Below, in pieces: positions 1-8,446 of a stretch of 21,262 bases of DNA; the stretch's first letter is position 1; every line of letters starts with the position of its first letter. Origin of the DNA: Flavobacteriales bacterium UBA5939 (lineage in GTDB: Bacteria > Bacteroidota > Bacteroidia > Flavobacteriales > Schleiferiaceae); the NCBI GenBank assembly GCA_002430755.1, contig DJCX01000052.1, positions 570-21,831 on the forward strand, written 5' to 3'. The translations under genes and the position numbers were made by a program. Below the pieces are notes generated by a model that saw nothing but the letters and a program-made list of their open reading frames with translations, was not told the origin of the DNA and searched no databases.

Positions 1-185
1 ATGGCCACAAGAATATCCTCATCGTATTCTGCAGTACCTCTTGCTCCAGCAATGGTTCCTTCAACGGTGTTGAAAATCATGTTTCCAACCTCAAATGTGG
101 CTTTGGATGACGTTGCAAATGATTTGGTTTGGGCGTAGAGCCCTCCTGTTAAGAGCACAGCAAGGAATAGGGATAGTTTTTTCAT
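1..185 (-). CDS. YceI-like secreted protein, N-terminal part only (cut by window edge)
   Basis: The reading frame opens with an ATG at 185 and runs off the window without a stop; about 61 residues are visible. It begins with a signal peptide, MKKLSLFLAVLLTGGLYAQ, that would be cleaved near residue 19, so the product is exported. The mature start, with ATFEVGNMIFNTVEGTIAG followed by a G-x-A-E-Y-D-E-D segment, resembles the first strands of the YceI lipocalin-like family, which bind isoprenoid or amphiphilic lipids in a beta-barrel. The gene lies 24 bp downstream of the Dxs-like gene on the same strand and is probably co-transcribed. Pairing a possible isoprenoid-binding protein with an isoprenoid-precursor enzyme is suggestive, but that link is inference. 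Family assignment rests on a short N-terminal fragment, so it is moderate only. Confidence 0.6.
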   Translation of the reverse strand, partial: MKKLSLFLAVLLTGGLYAQTKSFATSSKATFEVGNMIFNTVEGTIAGARGTAEYDEDILVA

Positions 186-209
186 AGCTAAGGAGAGGGC
201 TTTCGAAAA

Positions 210-1784
210 TTATGGAATGAGGCCCATCTCTTTTAATAACTCGTGCCTATTACCGTGGTTCGTGAATTCGTCAGAAATCTTCCTTTTCACCAGTTTCACT
301 TCCAGATCTTTGTCGGTAACAAGGCCTGCTACAGCACCAAAGAATCCACCTGTTCCAAGGCCTTCTTCAAAGACCAAAACATTGGTATAGTCTTTAAGTA
401 TTTCAGCTAAATCTTGAGGTAGCGGCTTAACCTGACCAACGTGTAAATGGTCAAAAATGCCAGGTTCTACTAAGGCAGAGAGTGCACCTGTGGAGAGCAG
501 TAAAGAATTTGACCCTTGTCGTGAAATCCACTTCTTCGGTTCAAATTTCTCCATTGTGCCACAAACCGTTTTGGCTTTTGGATAGCGAATAAACAGCGGC
601 CCCTCTAATGAATCTTGTATCTTAAAGGCTTCTGCCATCATCGCTTGAAGTTCATCGCCATTGCGCGGATTCCAGACGGTTGCATTCGGGACATCCGCTA
701 GAAAACCTGCATCAAATACACCGTGGTGTGTAGGACCGTCAGCACCGACCAAACCGGCTCTATCCACCAAGAAGATGACCGGTAGGTTTTGAAGTGCTAT
801 ATCGTGAATGACTTGGTCCATGGCACGCTGTAAAAAGGTACTGTAGATGTGTACCCAAGGTCGTCCACCGGCAGCGGCCATACCAGCCGCAGCAGTTACT
901 GTGTGGGGCTCGTTAATTCCTGTATCAATAAACTGCTCCGGGAATTCTGCACGCAAGGGACCAAACCCGCTGCTCGCAAACATCGCCGGAGAGAATACCC
1001 GCAATCTGTCGTTCGACTTTAATATCGAACGCATTTGATCCGCAGCCCACCACTGGAAGGTCGTCCCTGGTTGGTAAGATTTGGTTTTACTCAAAATAGG
1101 CTTTGTGGTACGAATATGAAGCACCTGCTTTCCACCACGATCAATGACCGACTTCAAGGACTTAAGTAGTGCTAAGACATCATTTCCCTCAGCAAGGTAG
1201 ATGTATTCCCAGCCTAGGCTTTGGATATAACCACTGTAGCTGTTGCTCTCGTGTAATGCTCCTACCGTCGGGTCTATACTGCCGTCGTTGTCGTTGAGAA
1301 CAACCACCGCATCTCCGGCTAGAGTGGCTAAGTGATTCAATGCCTCAAAACTCTGACCGCCTGTCATAGAACCGTCTCCAATCACCGCCACGCGCTTGCG
1401 CTCGCGGCCCGATGCTGCATCGGCAATACATGCTCCAGTAAGCACACTTAATGAGGTAGAGGCGTGTCCGGCTCCGAAGAAATCGTAGGGACTTTCATCG
1501 CGCTTCAAGAACCCACTTATCCCATCTTTGGTGCGTTGTGTAGCTAAGGCATCCAAGCGTCCAGTAAGAGCTTTATGGACGTACCCTTGATGTCCAACAT
1601 CCCAAATAAGCAAGTCTTCAGGAGTGTTCAGTAGGTAATGCAATGCCACCGTTAATTCCGCCACAGCAAGGGAAGATTCTAAGTGAGGAATCTTATCCGA
1701 AACACGTGCCACGATCTCTTCTTTGAGTTCGTTGGTGAAGGTGGTTAAGTCGACAGGTTCTATGTTGCGCAAGCGCTCAATCAT
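210..1784 (-). CDS. dxs: 1-deoxy-D-xylulose-5-phosphate synthase, shortened and divergent
   Basis: Dxs condenses pyruvate and glyceraldehyde-3-phosphate, using thiamine diphosphate, in the first step of the MEP isoprenoid pathway in the cytoplasm. Visible features are the N-terminal block IWDVGHQGYVHKALTGR (residues 60-76), the ThDP motif GDGSMTGG (136-143) through LNDN (163-166), the catalytic glutamate in INEPH (E292), IYSTFLQR (313-320), GADGPTHHG (347-355) and IRYP (399-402). By memory alignment to E. coli Dxs, H49, E370, Y392, R398, D427, H431 and R478 are kept. It is 524 aa against about 620-640 for the family. About 50 residues are missing after GALHES (175-180), and about 30 more from the inter-domain linker. 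The usual TFH of the H299 region reads TFQ (residues 242-244). The usual AEQH reads NEPH. It follows the efflux operon terminator and precedes the YceI-like gene by 24 bp. The family is clear; whether it is the cell's working Dxs or a paralogue is not. Confidence 0.88.
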   Translation of the reverse strand: MIERLRNIEPVDLTTFTNELKEEIVARVSDKIPHLESSLAVAELTVALHYLLNTPEDLLIWDVGHQGYVHKALTGRLDALATQRTKDGISGFLKRDESPYDFFGAGHASTSLSVLTGACIADAASGRERKRVAVIGDGSMTGGQSFEALNHLATLAGDAVVVLNDNDGSIDPTVGALHESNSYSGYIQSLGWEYIYLAEGNDVLALLKSLKSVIDRGGKQVLHIRTTKPILSKTKSYQPGTTFQWWAADQMRSILKSNDRLRVFSPAMFASSGFGPLRAEFPEQFIDTGINEPHTVTAAAGMAAAGGRPWVHIYSTFLQRAMDQVIHDIALQNLPVIFLVDRAGLVGADGPTHHGVFDAGFLADVPNATVWNPRNGDELQAMMAEAFKIQDSLEGPLFIRYPKAKTVCGTMEKFEPKKWISRQGSNSLLLSTGALSALVEPGIFDHLHVGQVKPLPQDLAEILKDYTNVLVFEEGLGTGGFFGAVAGLVTDKDLEVKLVKRKISDEFTNHGNRHELLKEMGLIP

Positions 1785-1788
1785 TGGA

Positions 1789-1796
1789 TAAAATTA
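1789..1796 (-). promoter_or_regulatory. Candidate -7 box for dxs
   Basis: On the minus strand TAATTTTA matches 7 of 8 positions of the Bacteroidota -7 pattern TAnnTTTG and ends only 4 nt before the dxs ATG. A start site at the usual distance would give a leaderless or nearly leaderless mRNA. There is no good TTG at the expected -33 position, only a T-rich stretch, so support is weak. The terminator of the efflux operon just upstream means dxs needs its own promoter about here, or depends on readthrough. Confidence 0.3.
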
Positions 1797-1812
1797 GCGC
1801 AAAAAATCGGGT

Positions 1813-1853
1813 GAAAAATAAAAATTCCAGCGGCGCTGTGCGCCGCTGGAATT
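1813..1853 (-). terminator. Rho-independent terminator of the RND efflux operon
   Basis: Positions 1823-1836 and 1840-1853 form a perfect 14-bp stem (AATTCCAGCGGCGC and its complement) with a 3-nt loop. On the minus strand it is followed by TTTATTTTT. The hairpin begins 32 bp after the RND pump stop codon. The U-rich tract lies on one side only as read by the minus strand, so the direction is clear. Confidence 0.9.
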
Positions 1854-1885
1854 GTAGCTTAATCTTGAGCTTAGGTTGGGTATTT

Positions 1886-4800
1886 TCACGCTATTAATCT
1901 CGCAAAGAAGCGCTGCATTCTTTCAAACAAAAAGTACATCACTGGTACAATCACGAGTGTTAAGAAGGTTGCAAAAGTCAGGCCAAAGATGACGGTCCAC
2001 GACATTGGTCCCCAGAACACTACGTTATCACCTCCGAAGAAGATGTTCGGATCGTTCTCACTGAAGAGCGTGTAGAAGTTGATGTTCATACCGGTAGCCA
2101 GCGGGATCAAACCAAGGATGGTGGTGATGGCCGTCAGTAGTACTGGACGTAAACGCGTGCGGCCCGCCTCAACGATGACCTCGATAAGCTCAGGATTGGC
2201 GAGCTTGTCGCTTTCCTCCATTCCTAACGCTTCCTTTTTACGTGCGGTCAACTGCTTAATGAAATCGATCAAAACGATGGCATTGTTTACCACAATACCC
2301 GCAAGTGAAATGATACCAATCATCGTCATCATGATGACAAATTCCATGCGGAAGATGACCAAACCTAAGAATACCCCGATGAGCGAGAATACTACGGTCA
2401 CAAGGATGATAAATGGTGTTGAGGCAGAATTGAATTGGCTCACAAGGATGAGGAAAATCAAGAATACCGCGATGAGTAAGGCGCCAGAAAGGAAGCTTAA
2501 TTCCTTAGCCTGCTCCTCTTGCTCACCCGTAAAGTCTACCTTAATTCCACGCGGCAATTCGTAATCGCTCATCACCTCTTTGATGGCGTTGACCACCTCT
2601 GTTGGGTTGGCACCCTCGAGCACATTGGATTGTACGGAGATTACGCGCTTCAGGTCAATACGCTTCACCGAAGAGAACGTCGAAGTCTTCTTCGCCTTGG
2701 CAACTGCAGAGATAGGCACTTGCTTGATGCGGCCTGTCGCTTGATCGCGGAAGGTGATTTTTTGGTTCATCAAATCCTCCACATTGTAGCGGTACTCGTC
2801 CGTCATACGAACGTTGATTGGGTAATCGTCCTCACCGTCTTTGAATCGGCTTACTTCTTTACCGAAAAGTGCAGTACGCATGGCATCACCAATCTGTGCA
2901 GAGCTCAAGCCCAGCGCACGCGCCTTAATACGATCAACTTCAATTGGCATTTCAGGCTTACCCGTTTCAACATCGAGCTTCAGCTCCTCGATACCAGCAA
3001 TACCCTTAGCGTTAATAAACGTACGAATCTCATCAGCCGTTTGGACCAATTCAAAGTAGTCGTCCCCGGCGATCTCAATGTTCACTGGAGGACCTGTTGG
3101 CGGCCCATTGCTGTCTTTTGCAACACTCACGACCACACCCGGGTAGTTGCTCAGTGTAGCACGAATCTTATTGAGGACGTCTGCACTGTTCACGCGATTA
3201 CCTTCTGTATCTAAACGCTCGGCAAACGGGTGGAACTGCACTGTGATCTTCGCTTTGTTTGGCGTTTGTGCCATAGAAGGACCGGCATTTGGATCCGAAG
3301 TTCCTTCACCCACTTGGGCAATCACAGACTCTACCATATAGTTCTGCAGGTCGCCGTTCTCATCGGTAAAGTTGAACTCATTTACAATGGCCATCACCTC
3401 TTTCTCAAGCTCCAAAGTCACAGCATTCGTTTCCTCGATGTCTGTCCCAATAGGCATCTGGATATATACCATAGCCTGGTTCGGCATGTTTTCCGGGAAG
3501 AACAACGTCTTCGGCGGGAAAGCGCCTAAGAGCATTCCAGAGAATACAAGAAGTACAAAGGTTCCGATGAAGAACACCATGGGTTTCCTTCCATTCAAGG
3601 CGTAATTCAATACGCCTTTATAGCCACCTTCTAATGCAGGAAGCGCTTTGCCTTGGAACCACGCTGTAGCAGGAACTACCAGGTACGCATAGATGAGGGC
3701 AAATACCCCGCTGTAGATAAACAAGTTTCCGAAGGCCATGGCACCCGCGCCATAGGCAATGAGCGCACCTAATACGATGGCCACAACCGAAATCATGTTT
3801 AATCTTTTCTTGTTCAATGGCGCTTCCTCCACTTTCATCAGCGCAGAAGTAAGTCCCGGGTTGATGACCAAGGCAACGAAAAGCGAAGAAGAAAGTACAG
3901 TGATCAATGTCAGCGGCAAATACTTCATGAATTCACCGAAGAGACCCGGCCAGAAGGCCAGCGGCAGAAAGGCTGCCAAAGTGGTTGCTGTAGAAGCGAT
4001 GATCGGCAAGGCTACCTCTCCGGCACCTAGCTTCGCTGCTTCGATGCGCGAATAGCCTTCGTCCATGAATCGGTAGATGTTCTCAACGACTACAATACCG
4101 TTATCGACTAGCATACCCAACGCCAAGACGAGGGCAAAGAGCACGATAGTATTCAATGTGATGCCCATTGCGTTCAGTATCACAAAGCTCATGAGCATAG
4201 ACATAGGAATGGCAATACCTACGAAAAGTGCATTGCGCAATCCAAGGAAGAACATCAATACCAATACAACCAAGAGCATCCCGAAGATGATGGAGTTTTC
4301 TAGATCCGCAACCTGAGTTTTGGTTTGCTCAGACGTGTCATTAGTCACCGAAATACTCAAGTTGTCTGGGAAGTAATCGTCCTTCGCCTCCTCGAGAAGG
4401 TTGGCGATTTTTTCACTTACGATAATCTGGTTTTCACCCGAGCGCTTGAATACATCAAGCATGACTACTGAAGCACCATACTGACGTGCGTAAGATTCAC
4501 GTTCTACCTCATCAAATTCAATAGTAGCCACATCTGCCAGACGTACAAGCTGCATCTTCTCGCTCTTGATGATAACATTACGCAACTCGTCAAGCTCACG
4601 AATCTCACCAACCACGCGAACGTTGCGGCGGTAACCGTCGACCAAAAGGTTACCCCCTGATATGGTCATGTTCTCGTTTTGGATGGCCCCAGCGATATCG
4701 CGAAAGCTGAGCTCTAGGCTCTCCAGCTTTTTCGTATCCACCAAGACACGCACTTCCTTGTCATCGATACCACGGATATCTACTTTAGAAATTTCGGTCA

Positions 4801-5338
4801 GATCTTCAATGCGCTCCTCGAGGTATTCGCCGTAGTCCTTGAGTTGGTCGAGGGAAAATTCTCCGGACATATTGATGTTCATAATCGGCATCAATTCCGA
4901 GAAGTTCAGCTCAAAAACATTAGGATCTGCCGGCAAATCTGTAGGGAAGTCTGGCTGGCCCATAGCCGCATCTACCTTGTCTTTCACCTTTCTGAGGGCA
5001 TCCTCAGGAGTGACGTCAAAATTGAATTTTACTTGGATGGTTGAGTAGCCCTCTACCGAAGTGGAATTGATCTCATCAACACCAGAAATACCGTTAATTT
5101 CTTTCTCCAAAGGACGGGTAATCAGCTTCTCAATATCCACTGGAGAGTTTCCAGGGTAAGGTGTGCCGACGTAGATTTCTGGCGTTACAATTTCAGGGAA
5201 TGCCTCAGAAGGCATCGAGGTGTAGCTAAAGATACCTGCCGCAAAGATGATTACGGTCAGTACGTACACCGTCATTCGGTTCTTCACCGAAAAGGTGGAG
5301 GGTCCGAACTGCTTGATTAAACTCTTTTTCTCTTCCAT
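1886..5338 (-). CDS. RND-family efflux pump, inner-membrane permease subunit
   Basis: This is a proton-driven inner-membrane pump of the AcrB/HAE1 superfamily, the transport subunit of a tripartite efflux system. TM1 lies near residues 23-41. A large periplasmic pore region follows (about 42-345), then TM2-TM6 (about 346-500), a second periplasmic region (about 605-940) and the C-terminal membrane bundle. TM4 has GMLVDNGIVVVEN (residues 408-420), with D412 where AcrB has D407 and N413 where AcrB has D408. The TM10 motif GIVVNNAIVLIDF has Asn where AcrB has K940, as in many non-AcrB RND pumps. At 1150 aa it is about 100 residues longer than AcrB. Most of the excess is an added hydrophobic hairpin (about 514-560) after TM6, giving roughly 14 membrane spans, plus a longer loop before the last TM. 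The adaptor gene lies 22 bp upstream. Substrate cannot be read from the sequence. Confidence 0.95.
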   Translation of the reverse strand: MEEKKSLIKQFGPSTFSVKNRMTVYVLTVIIFAAGIFSYTSMPSEAFPEIVTPEIYVGTPYPGNSPVDIEKLITRPLEKEINGISGVDEINSTSVEGYSTIQVKFNFDVTPEDALRKVKDKVDAAMGQPDFPTDLPADPNVFELNFSELMPIMNINMSGEFSLDQLKDYGEYLEERIEDLTEISKVDIRGIDDKEVRVLVDTKKLESLELSFRDIAGAIQNENMTISGGNLLVDGYRRNVRVVGEIRELDELRNVIIKSEKMQLVRLADVATIEFDEVERESYARQYGASVVMLDVFKRSGENQIIVSEKIANLLEEAKDDYFPDNLSISVTNDTSEQTKTQVADLENSIIFGMLLVVLVLMFFLGLRNALFVGIAIPMSMLMSFVILNAMGITLNTIVLFALVLALGMLVDNGIVVVENIYRFMDEGYSRIEAAKLGAGEVALPIIASTATTLAAFLPLAFWPGLFGEFMKYLPLTLITVLSSSLFVALVINPGLTSALMKVEEAPLNKKRLNMISVVAIVLGALIAYGAGAMAFGNLFIYSGVFALIYAYLVVPATAWFQGKALPALEGGYKGVLNYALNGRKPMVFFIGTFVLLVFSGMLLGAFPPKTLFFPENMPNQAMVYIQMPIGTDIEETNAVTLELEKEVMAIVNEFNFTDENGDLQNYMVESVIAQVGEGTSDPNAGPSMAQTPNKAKITVQFHPFAERLDTEGNRVNSADVLNKIRATLSNYPGVVVSVAKDSNGPPTGPPVNIEIAGDDYFELVQTADEIRTFINAKGIAGIEELKLDVETGKPEMPIEVDRIKARALGLSSAQIGDAMRTALFGKEVSRFKDGEDDYPINVRMTDEYRYNVEDLMNQKITFRDQATGRIKQVPISAVAKAKKTSTFSSVKRIDLKRVISVQSNVLEGANPTEVVNAIKEVMSDYELPRGIKVDFTGEQEEQAKELSFLSGALLIAVFLIFLILVSQFNSASTPFIILVTVVFSLIGVFLGLVIFRMEFVIMMTMIGIISLAGIVVNNAIVLIDFIKQLTARKKEALGMEESDKLANPELIEVIVEAGRTRLRPVLLTAITTILGLIPLATGMNINFYTLFSENDPNIFFGGDNVVFWGPMSWTVIFGLTFATFLTLVIVPVMYFLFERMQRFFARLIA

Positions 5339-5360
5339 GTTGTTTGGATGGATTTCGGGA

Positions 5361-6494
5361 TTAACCCAATACTACTTCTTGACCTGTACGAACGCTGCGC
5401 GATCCTTTTTCTACCACAAGCATTCCTGCCTCTAGGCCTGAAACGATTTCCGTTTGGTCCTCAAATGTTAGGCCTGTAGTTATCCAAGTTTTTACCACCT
5501 GGTAACGGTCTGTTCCTTCAATGTTTTTCAAGGTGTAGATGAAGTCATTGCCTTCGACATCCTGTTGCACTAGGCTCGCTGGAACCGTCAATGCTTCGTC
5601 GTTTCTGTAATCCTGAAGTGCGACATGTACCATTTGATTTGGCTTCACACCGTTCGCCTCAGGCAAGCTTACGTTGATGGAGAACGTGCGGTTGCCTTCT
5701 TGAATGAATTGGCCCACCTGTAGTACCTCTGCAGCCACTTCGTAGTCCATAGAGGTAAAGGCTACATTCGCAGGAGTTCCAACGTGTACGCGATTCGCAT
5801 AGCTTTCAGGAACGTCCGCTTTCACATACACACCTGAAGTGTTCACCAAACGAATGGCCGGCATCTGTGGACCCGCCAACTGACCTTCTTTTGCGAAGAT
5901 GTTGTCGATAGACCCAGCAAAAGGCGCACGAATTTCGCTCAGCTCAATCTGCTCTTTCAAGGTTTTCACCTTCTGCACCAAACCGTCATAGTTGTTCTTG
6001 GCTTGCAAGTATTGTATTTCGGATCCAATCTGCTGGTCCATCCAAAGGCGTTGCTGTTTTTCAAATACCGTCTTGGCCAATTCCAATCCAGTCTGCAACT
6101 CTGCCAATGAAGACATCATGATATCTGTATCTAGAGACAACAGCAATTGGCCCTTCTTCACCGACTGTCCGTTCTTCACGTAAATCTTCTTGACAGTACC
6201 GCTAGCTGTCGTGTACAAATTGATGCTCTTATCTGCCTCAACCATACCGAAGACGTCGAAGTAGTGCAAGAACATATTTGGCTCTACTGACTTCGAGGTC
6301 ACTACGTCGAATACTTTATTGGTATCAAGTGCCGCCAATTGCAGCTCAACTTCAGAAATAAGAGCACTGATGCTATCACGTGAAGAAACCAATGCCTCTT
6401 TTTTCGCTTTCAGTTCATCCGTGGTCCCCATCTCCTCTGGTGCCCCACATGCTACAAGTGCAATACTGCTTAAAATGAATACTACTTTTTTCAT
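5361..6494 (-). CDS. Periplasmic adaptor (membrane fusion) lipoprotein of the RND efflux system
   Basis: The adaptor bridges the RND pump and the outer-membrane channel. The N-terminus MKKVVFILSSIALVACG carries a lipobox LVAC with the lipidated Cys at 16, so the protein is anchored by lipid rather than by a transmembrane helix. A short predicted coiled coil (about 25-55) precedes the core. Next come the first biotinyl-lipoyl half (about 85-125, with SGTVKKIYVKNGQSVKKGQ), the alpha-helical hairpin (about 126-187, which docks to TolC), the second lipoyl half (about 187-218, beginning IRAPFAGSIDNIFAKEGQ), a beta-barrel domain and a membrane-proximal domain to the end. The 377-aa length is normal for the HlyD/AcrA family. 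It lies 9 bp after the TolC-like gene and 22 bp before the pump, which fits one operon. The extra N-terminal coiled coil is a modest oddity. Confidence 0.93.
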   Translation of the reverse strand: MKKVVFILSSIALVACGAPEEMGTTDELKAKKEALVSSRDSISALISEVELQLAALDTNKVFDVVTSKSVEPNMFLHYFDVFGMVEADKSINLYTTASGTVKKIYVKNGQSVKKGQLLLSLDTDIMMSSLAELQTGLELAKTVFEKQQRLWMDQQIGSEIQYLQAKNNYDGLVQKVKTLKEQIELSEIRAPFAGSIDNIFAKEGQLAGPQMPAIRLVNTSGVYVKADVPESYANRVHVGTPANVAFTSMDYEVAAEVLQVGQFIQEGNRTFSINVSLPEANGVKPNQMVHVALQDYRNDEALTVPASLVQQDVEGNDFIYTLKNIEGTDRYQVVKTWITTGLTFEDQTEIVSGLEAGMLVVEKGSRSVRTGQEVVLG

Positions 6495-6503
6495 GTCCTG
6501 TTC

Positions 6504-7832
6504 TTATTTCTGTGTTTGTTTTGTCATCAAATATTCCAGTTCGGACTTCTTGTCCAAGGCATTCTGGGCAGCCATAAATTTGGCCTGCAAAGCCTCTTGG
6601 TATTGTGCTTCACTCTGCGTCAATTCCATCGAAGATGTCATTCCCTCTTTGTATTCCAACCTTCTCTGATCGCGAATGCGCTTTGCCAATGCTGCGCTTT
6701 CTTTCTGGGCGAGGTAATCTGCAATTCCTTGGTAGAAGTCATTCACTAGCGCTGCATGCTGCATCACCAAACCGTCTTCCATTTGCTGCAATCCAATCTT
6801 TGCTTGATCGCGCTGAATTTTTGCTTCCTGTACCTTGGCGCGTCCGTTGCCCGAGGTAAATAATGGAATGCTAATGTTCCCAGCCACCAAACTGCTCGGA
6901 ATATCTACAGCCTCATCGCCGAAAATATTGGCCTCACCACTCATGTATTGGATGTTGTTCTGGTAGCTCACACCTATAGAAGGCAGATACCCCAATTTCT
7001 GATTGAGTAATTGAAGCTCTGCACCCTCTACCTGGTTTTCCATACCCAAGTAGTCAACGGTTTTCGTAGGGTCAAAAGCTATATCGGCCATAGCTGAGGC
7101 TGCTGCTGCATCTACTACTAAAGCTTCCATGTTGTCTGCCAAAAGAATCTGCTGCTGAACTGGATAGCCCATCTGTAGCTTTAGAAGCATCTTCGCCACT
7201 TTAGCTTGACCTTCCGCATAGCGTACAGCATTCTTGATGTTGTTGTAGTTGAGCATCATTTGATCAGCATCCGCTTTAGACACTAAACCCGCCTCGTTCA
7301 TTTTTTGCATTTCAAATGCGAGCTCTTGCAAATAGCCTTCGTTAGCCTTCAATACGCCAATGCTCTCTTCGCTCAACAACGCCAGATGGTAGGCCTTCGC
7401 CACTTCTCTTTTCAGTTCGGCTTTGCTTTGCTCCATACCGATAGAAGCACCGTCTTTGAGAACTTTCGCTGCCATAAGTCCAACGACATAGGACCCGTCG
7501 AAAATCAACTGGTTTACTGCTAAACCGGCTTGTGCTTGATAGTCTGTACCGAATACCAACTCATCCAAAACACCATCGCCGTTAAAATCCGTTACCAACG
7601 CACCAAGCTCGACATTGTAGATGTATTGTCCACTGGCCGATGCCTGAGGCAAACCGTAAGCGAGGTTCTGACGGTAAATTTGTTTGGCACGCTCTATCTC
7701 AAGCTTGGCAATCTGTACACCATAGGCATGATCAAGCGCATACTCCTGGGCCAAAGCCAAGGTGAATTTCTCTTGAGCACTTACGGTGCTAGACAAGCAC
7801 AAAGACAGAAAGAGCAATCCTAGTTTTCTCAT
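6504..7832 (-). CDS. TolC-family outer-membrane efflux channel
   Basis: This is the outer-membrane exit duct of the tripartite pump. A signal peptide, MRKLGLLFLSLCLSSTVSAQ, is followed directly by the conserved TolC-type opening FTLALAQEYAL, in which the first long helix starts. The 442-aa protein shows the two-fold internal repeat of the family: long Ala/Glu/Lys/Gln-rich helical stretches (about 25-60, 145-225, 320-435) around membrane-strand segments such as LPQASASGQYIYN and LPSIGVSYQNNIQYMSG. There is no lipobox Cys, unlike OprM-type channels. Its ATG overlaps the tetR stop as ATGA (7829-7832), so the two are translationally coupled, and the adaptor follows after 9 bp. Assignment to the family is secure. 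The partner is inferred from operon position. Confidence 0.93.
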   Translation of the reverse strand: MRKLGLLFLSLCLSSTVSAQEKFTLALAQEYALDHAYGVQIAKLEIERAKQIYRQNLAYGLPQASASGQYIYNVELGALVTDFNGDGVLDELVFGTDYQAQAGLAVNQLIFDGSYVVGLMAAKVLKDGASIGMEQSKAELKREVAKAYHLALLSEESIGVLKANEGYLQELAFEMQKMNEAGLVSKADADQMMLNYNNIKNAVRYAEGQAKVAKMLLKLQMGYPVQQQILLADNMEALVVDAAAASAMADIAFDPTKTVDYLGMENQVEGAELQLLNQKLGYLPSIGVSYQNNIQYMSGEANIFGDEAVDIPSSLVAGNISIPLFTSGNGRAKVQEAKIQRDQAKIGLQQMEDGLVMQHAALVNDFYQGIADYLAQKESAALAKRIRDQRRLEYKEGMTSSMELTQSEAQYQEALQAKFMAAQNALDKKSELEYLMTKQTQK

Positions 7833-8446
7833 TCTTCGTTGTTTATTATTTGATTTAAATATTGAATTCCTTTGTCGGAGGCTATCCCTCTAATGTGGTA
7901 CCTGAGGCTTGTTTGACGCAACTCGTCAAGGTCCGCTGGACGCTCCGCTATGTTGTTTTCGTGGGTCGCCAAAATGTGTCCGTAATACAGGATAGTGATG
8001 TGGTCTACCGCAATGTCTTGACGGTACAAACCTTCTTCGATTCCCTTTTTCAGGTTGTCTTGCGTAATCTTAAATACCACTTCTTCACGCTTCTTTTTCA
8101 ATCTTGGGGCCAATTCCGGATAGTACTGCTCCAGCTGTCCTATCAATCGGTCCTCATCGCCGCGCATGTGCTTTTCAGCAAAGCGCTCAATAGCAAAGAG
8201 GTCATCAATGGCATTGCCCCCGTTATTCTCGAGAACTTCATACAAGACGCCTTCCATACTTTGGGCAAAAAAGCTGAACGATTGAAAGAGAAAATCGGGT
8301 TTGTTCGACACGAACTTGTAGAGCGTCTTTTTAGAAATTCCACAGGCACTGGAAATTTGTTCCATGGTAACTGCCTTGATTCCAAACTTTTTAAAAAGCT
8401 CGAATCCAGTGGCAAAAATTTTTACAGCGTCTGCAGTAATGCTCAT
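7829..8446 (-). CDS. TetR/AcrR-family transcriptional regulator of the efflux operon
   Basis: A 205-aa protein with an N-terminal helix-turn-helix typical of TetR repressors: the block ATGFELFKKFGIKAVTMEQI leads into SACGISKKTLYKFVSNKPD (residues 33-51), with the recognition helix around SKKTLYKFV. The rest is helical and poorly conserved, as expected for a ligand-binding and dimerisation domain. It is the first gene of the tolC-adaptor-pump operon and overlaps the channel gene by 4 nt. It would repress the operon and itself, and be released by a pump substrate. The 28-bp palindrome about 40 bp upstream of its start codon (8488-8515) is the likely binding site. Regulation and ligand are inferred from context; the family call is direct. 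Confidence 0.92.
   Translation of the reverse strand: MSITADAVKIFATGFELFKKFGIKAVTMEQISSACGISKKTLYKFVSNKPDFLFQSFSFFAQSMEGVLYEVLENNGGNAIDDLFAIERFAEKHMRGDEDRLIGQLEQYYPELAPRLKKKREEVVFKITQDNLKKGIEEGLYRQDIAVDHITILYYGHILATHENNIAERPADLDELRQTSLRYHIRGIASDKGIQYLNQIINNEE

Noticed and set aside
2519..3214. Long plus-strand open frame (231 codons) opposite the RND pump gene
   Set aside because: It lies entirely antisense to a clearly conserved RND permease, has no family features and a composition (Cys/His/Arg rich) typical of antisense shadows.
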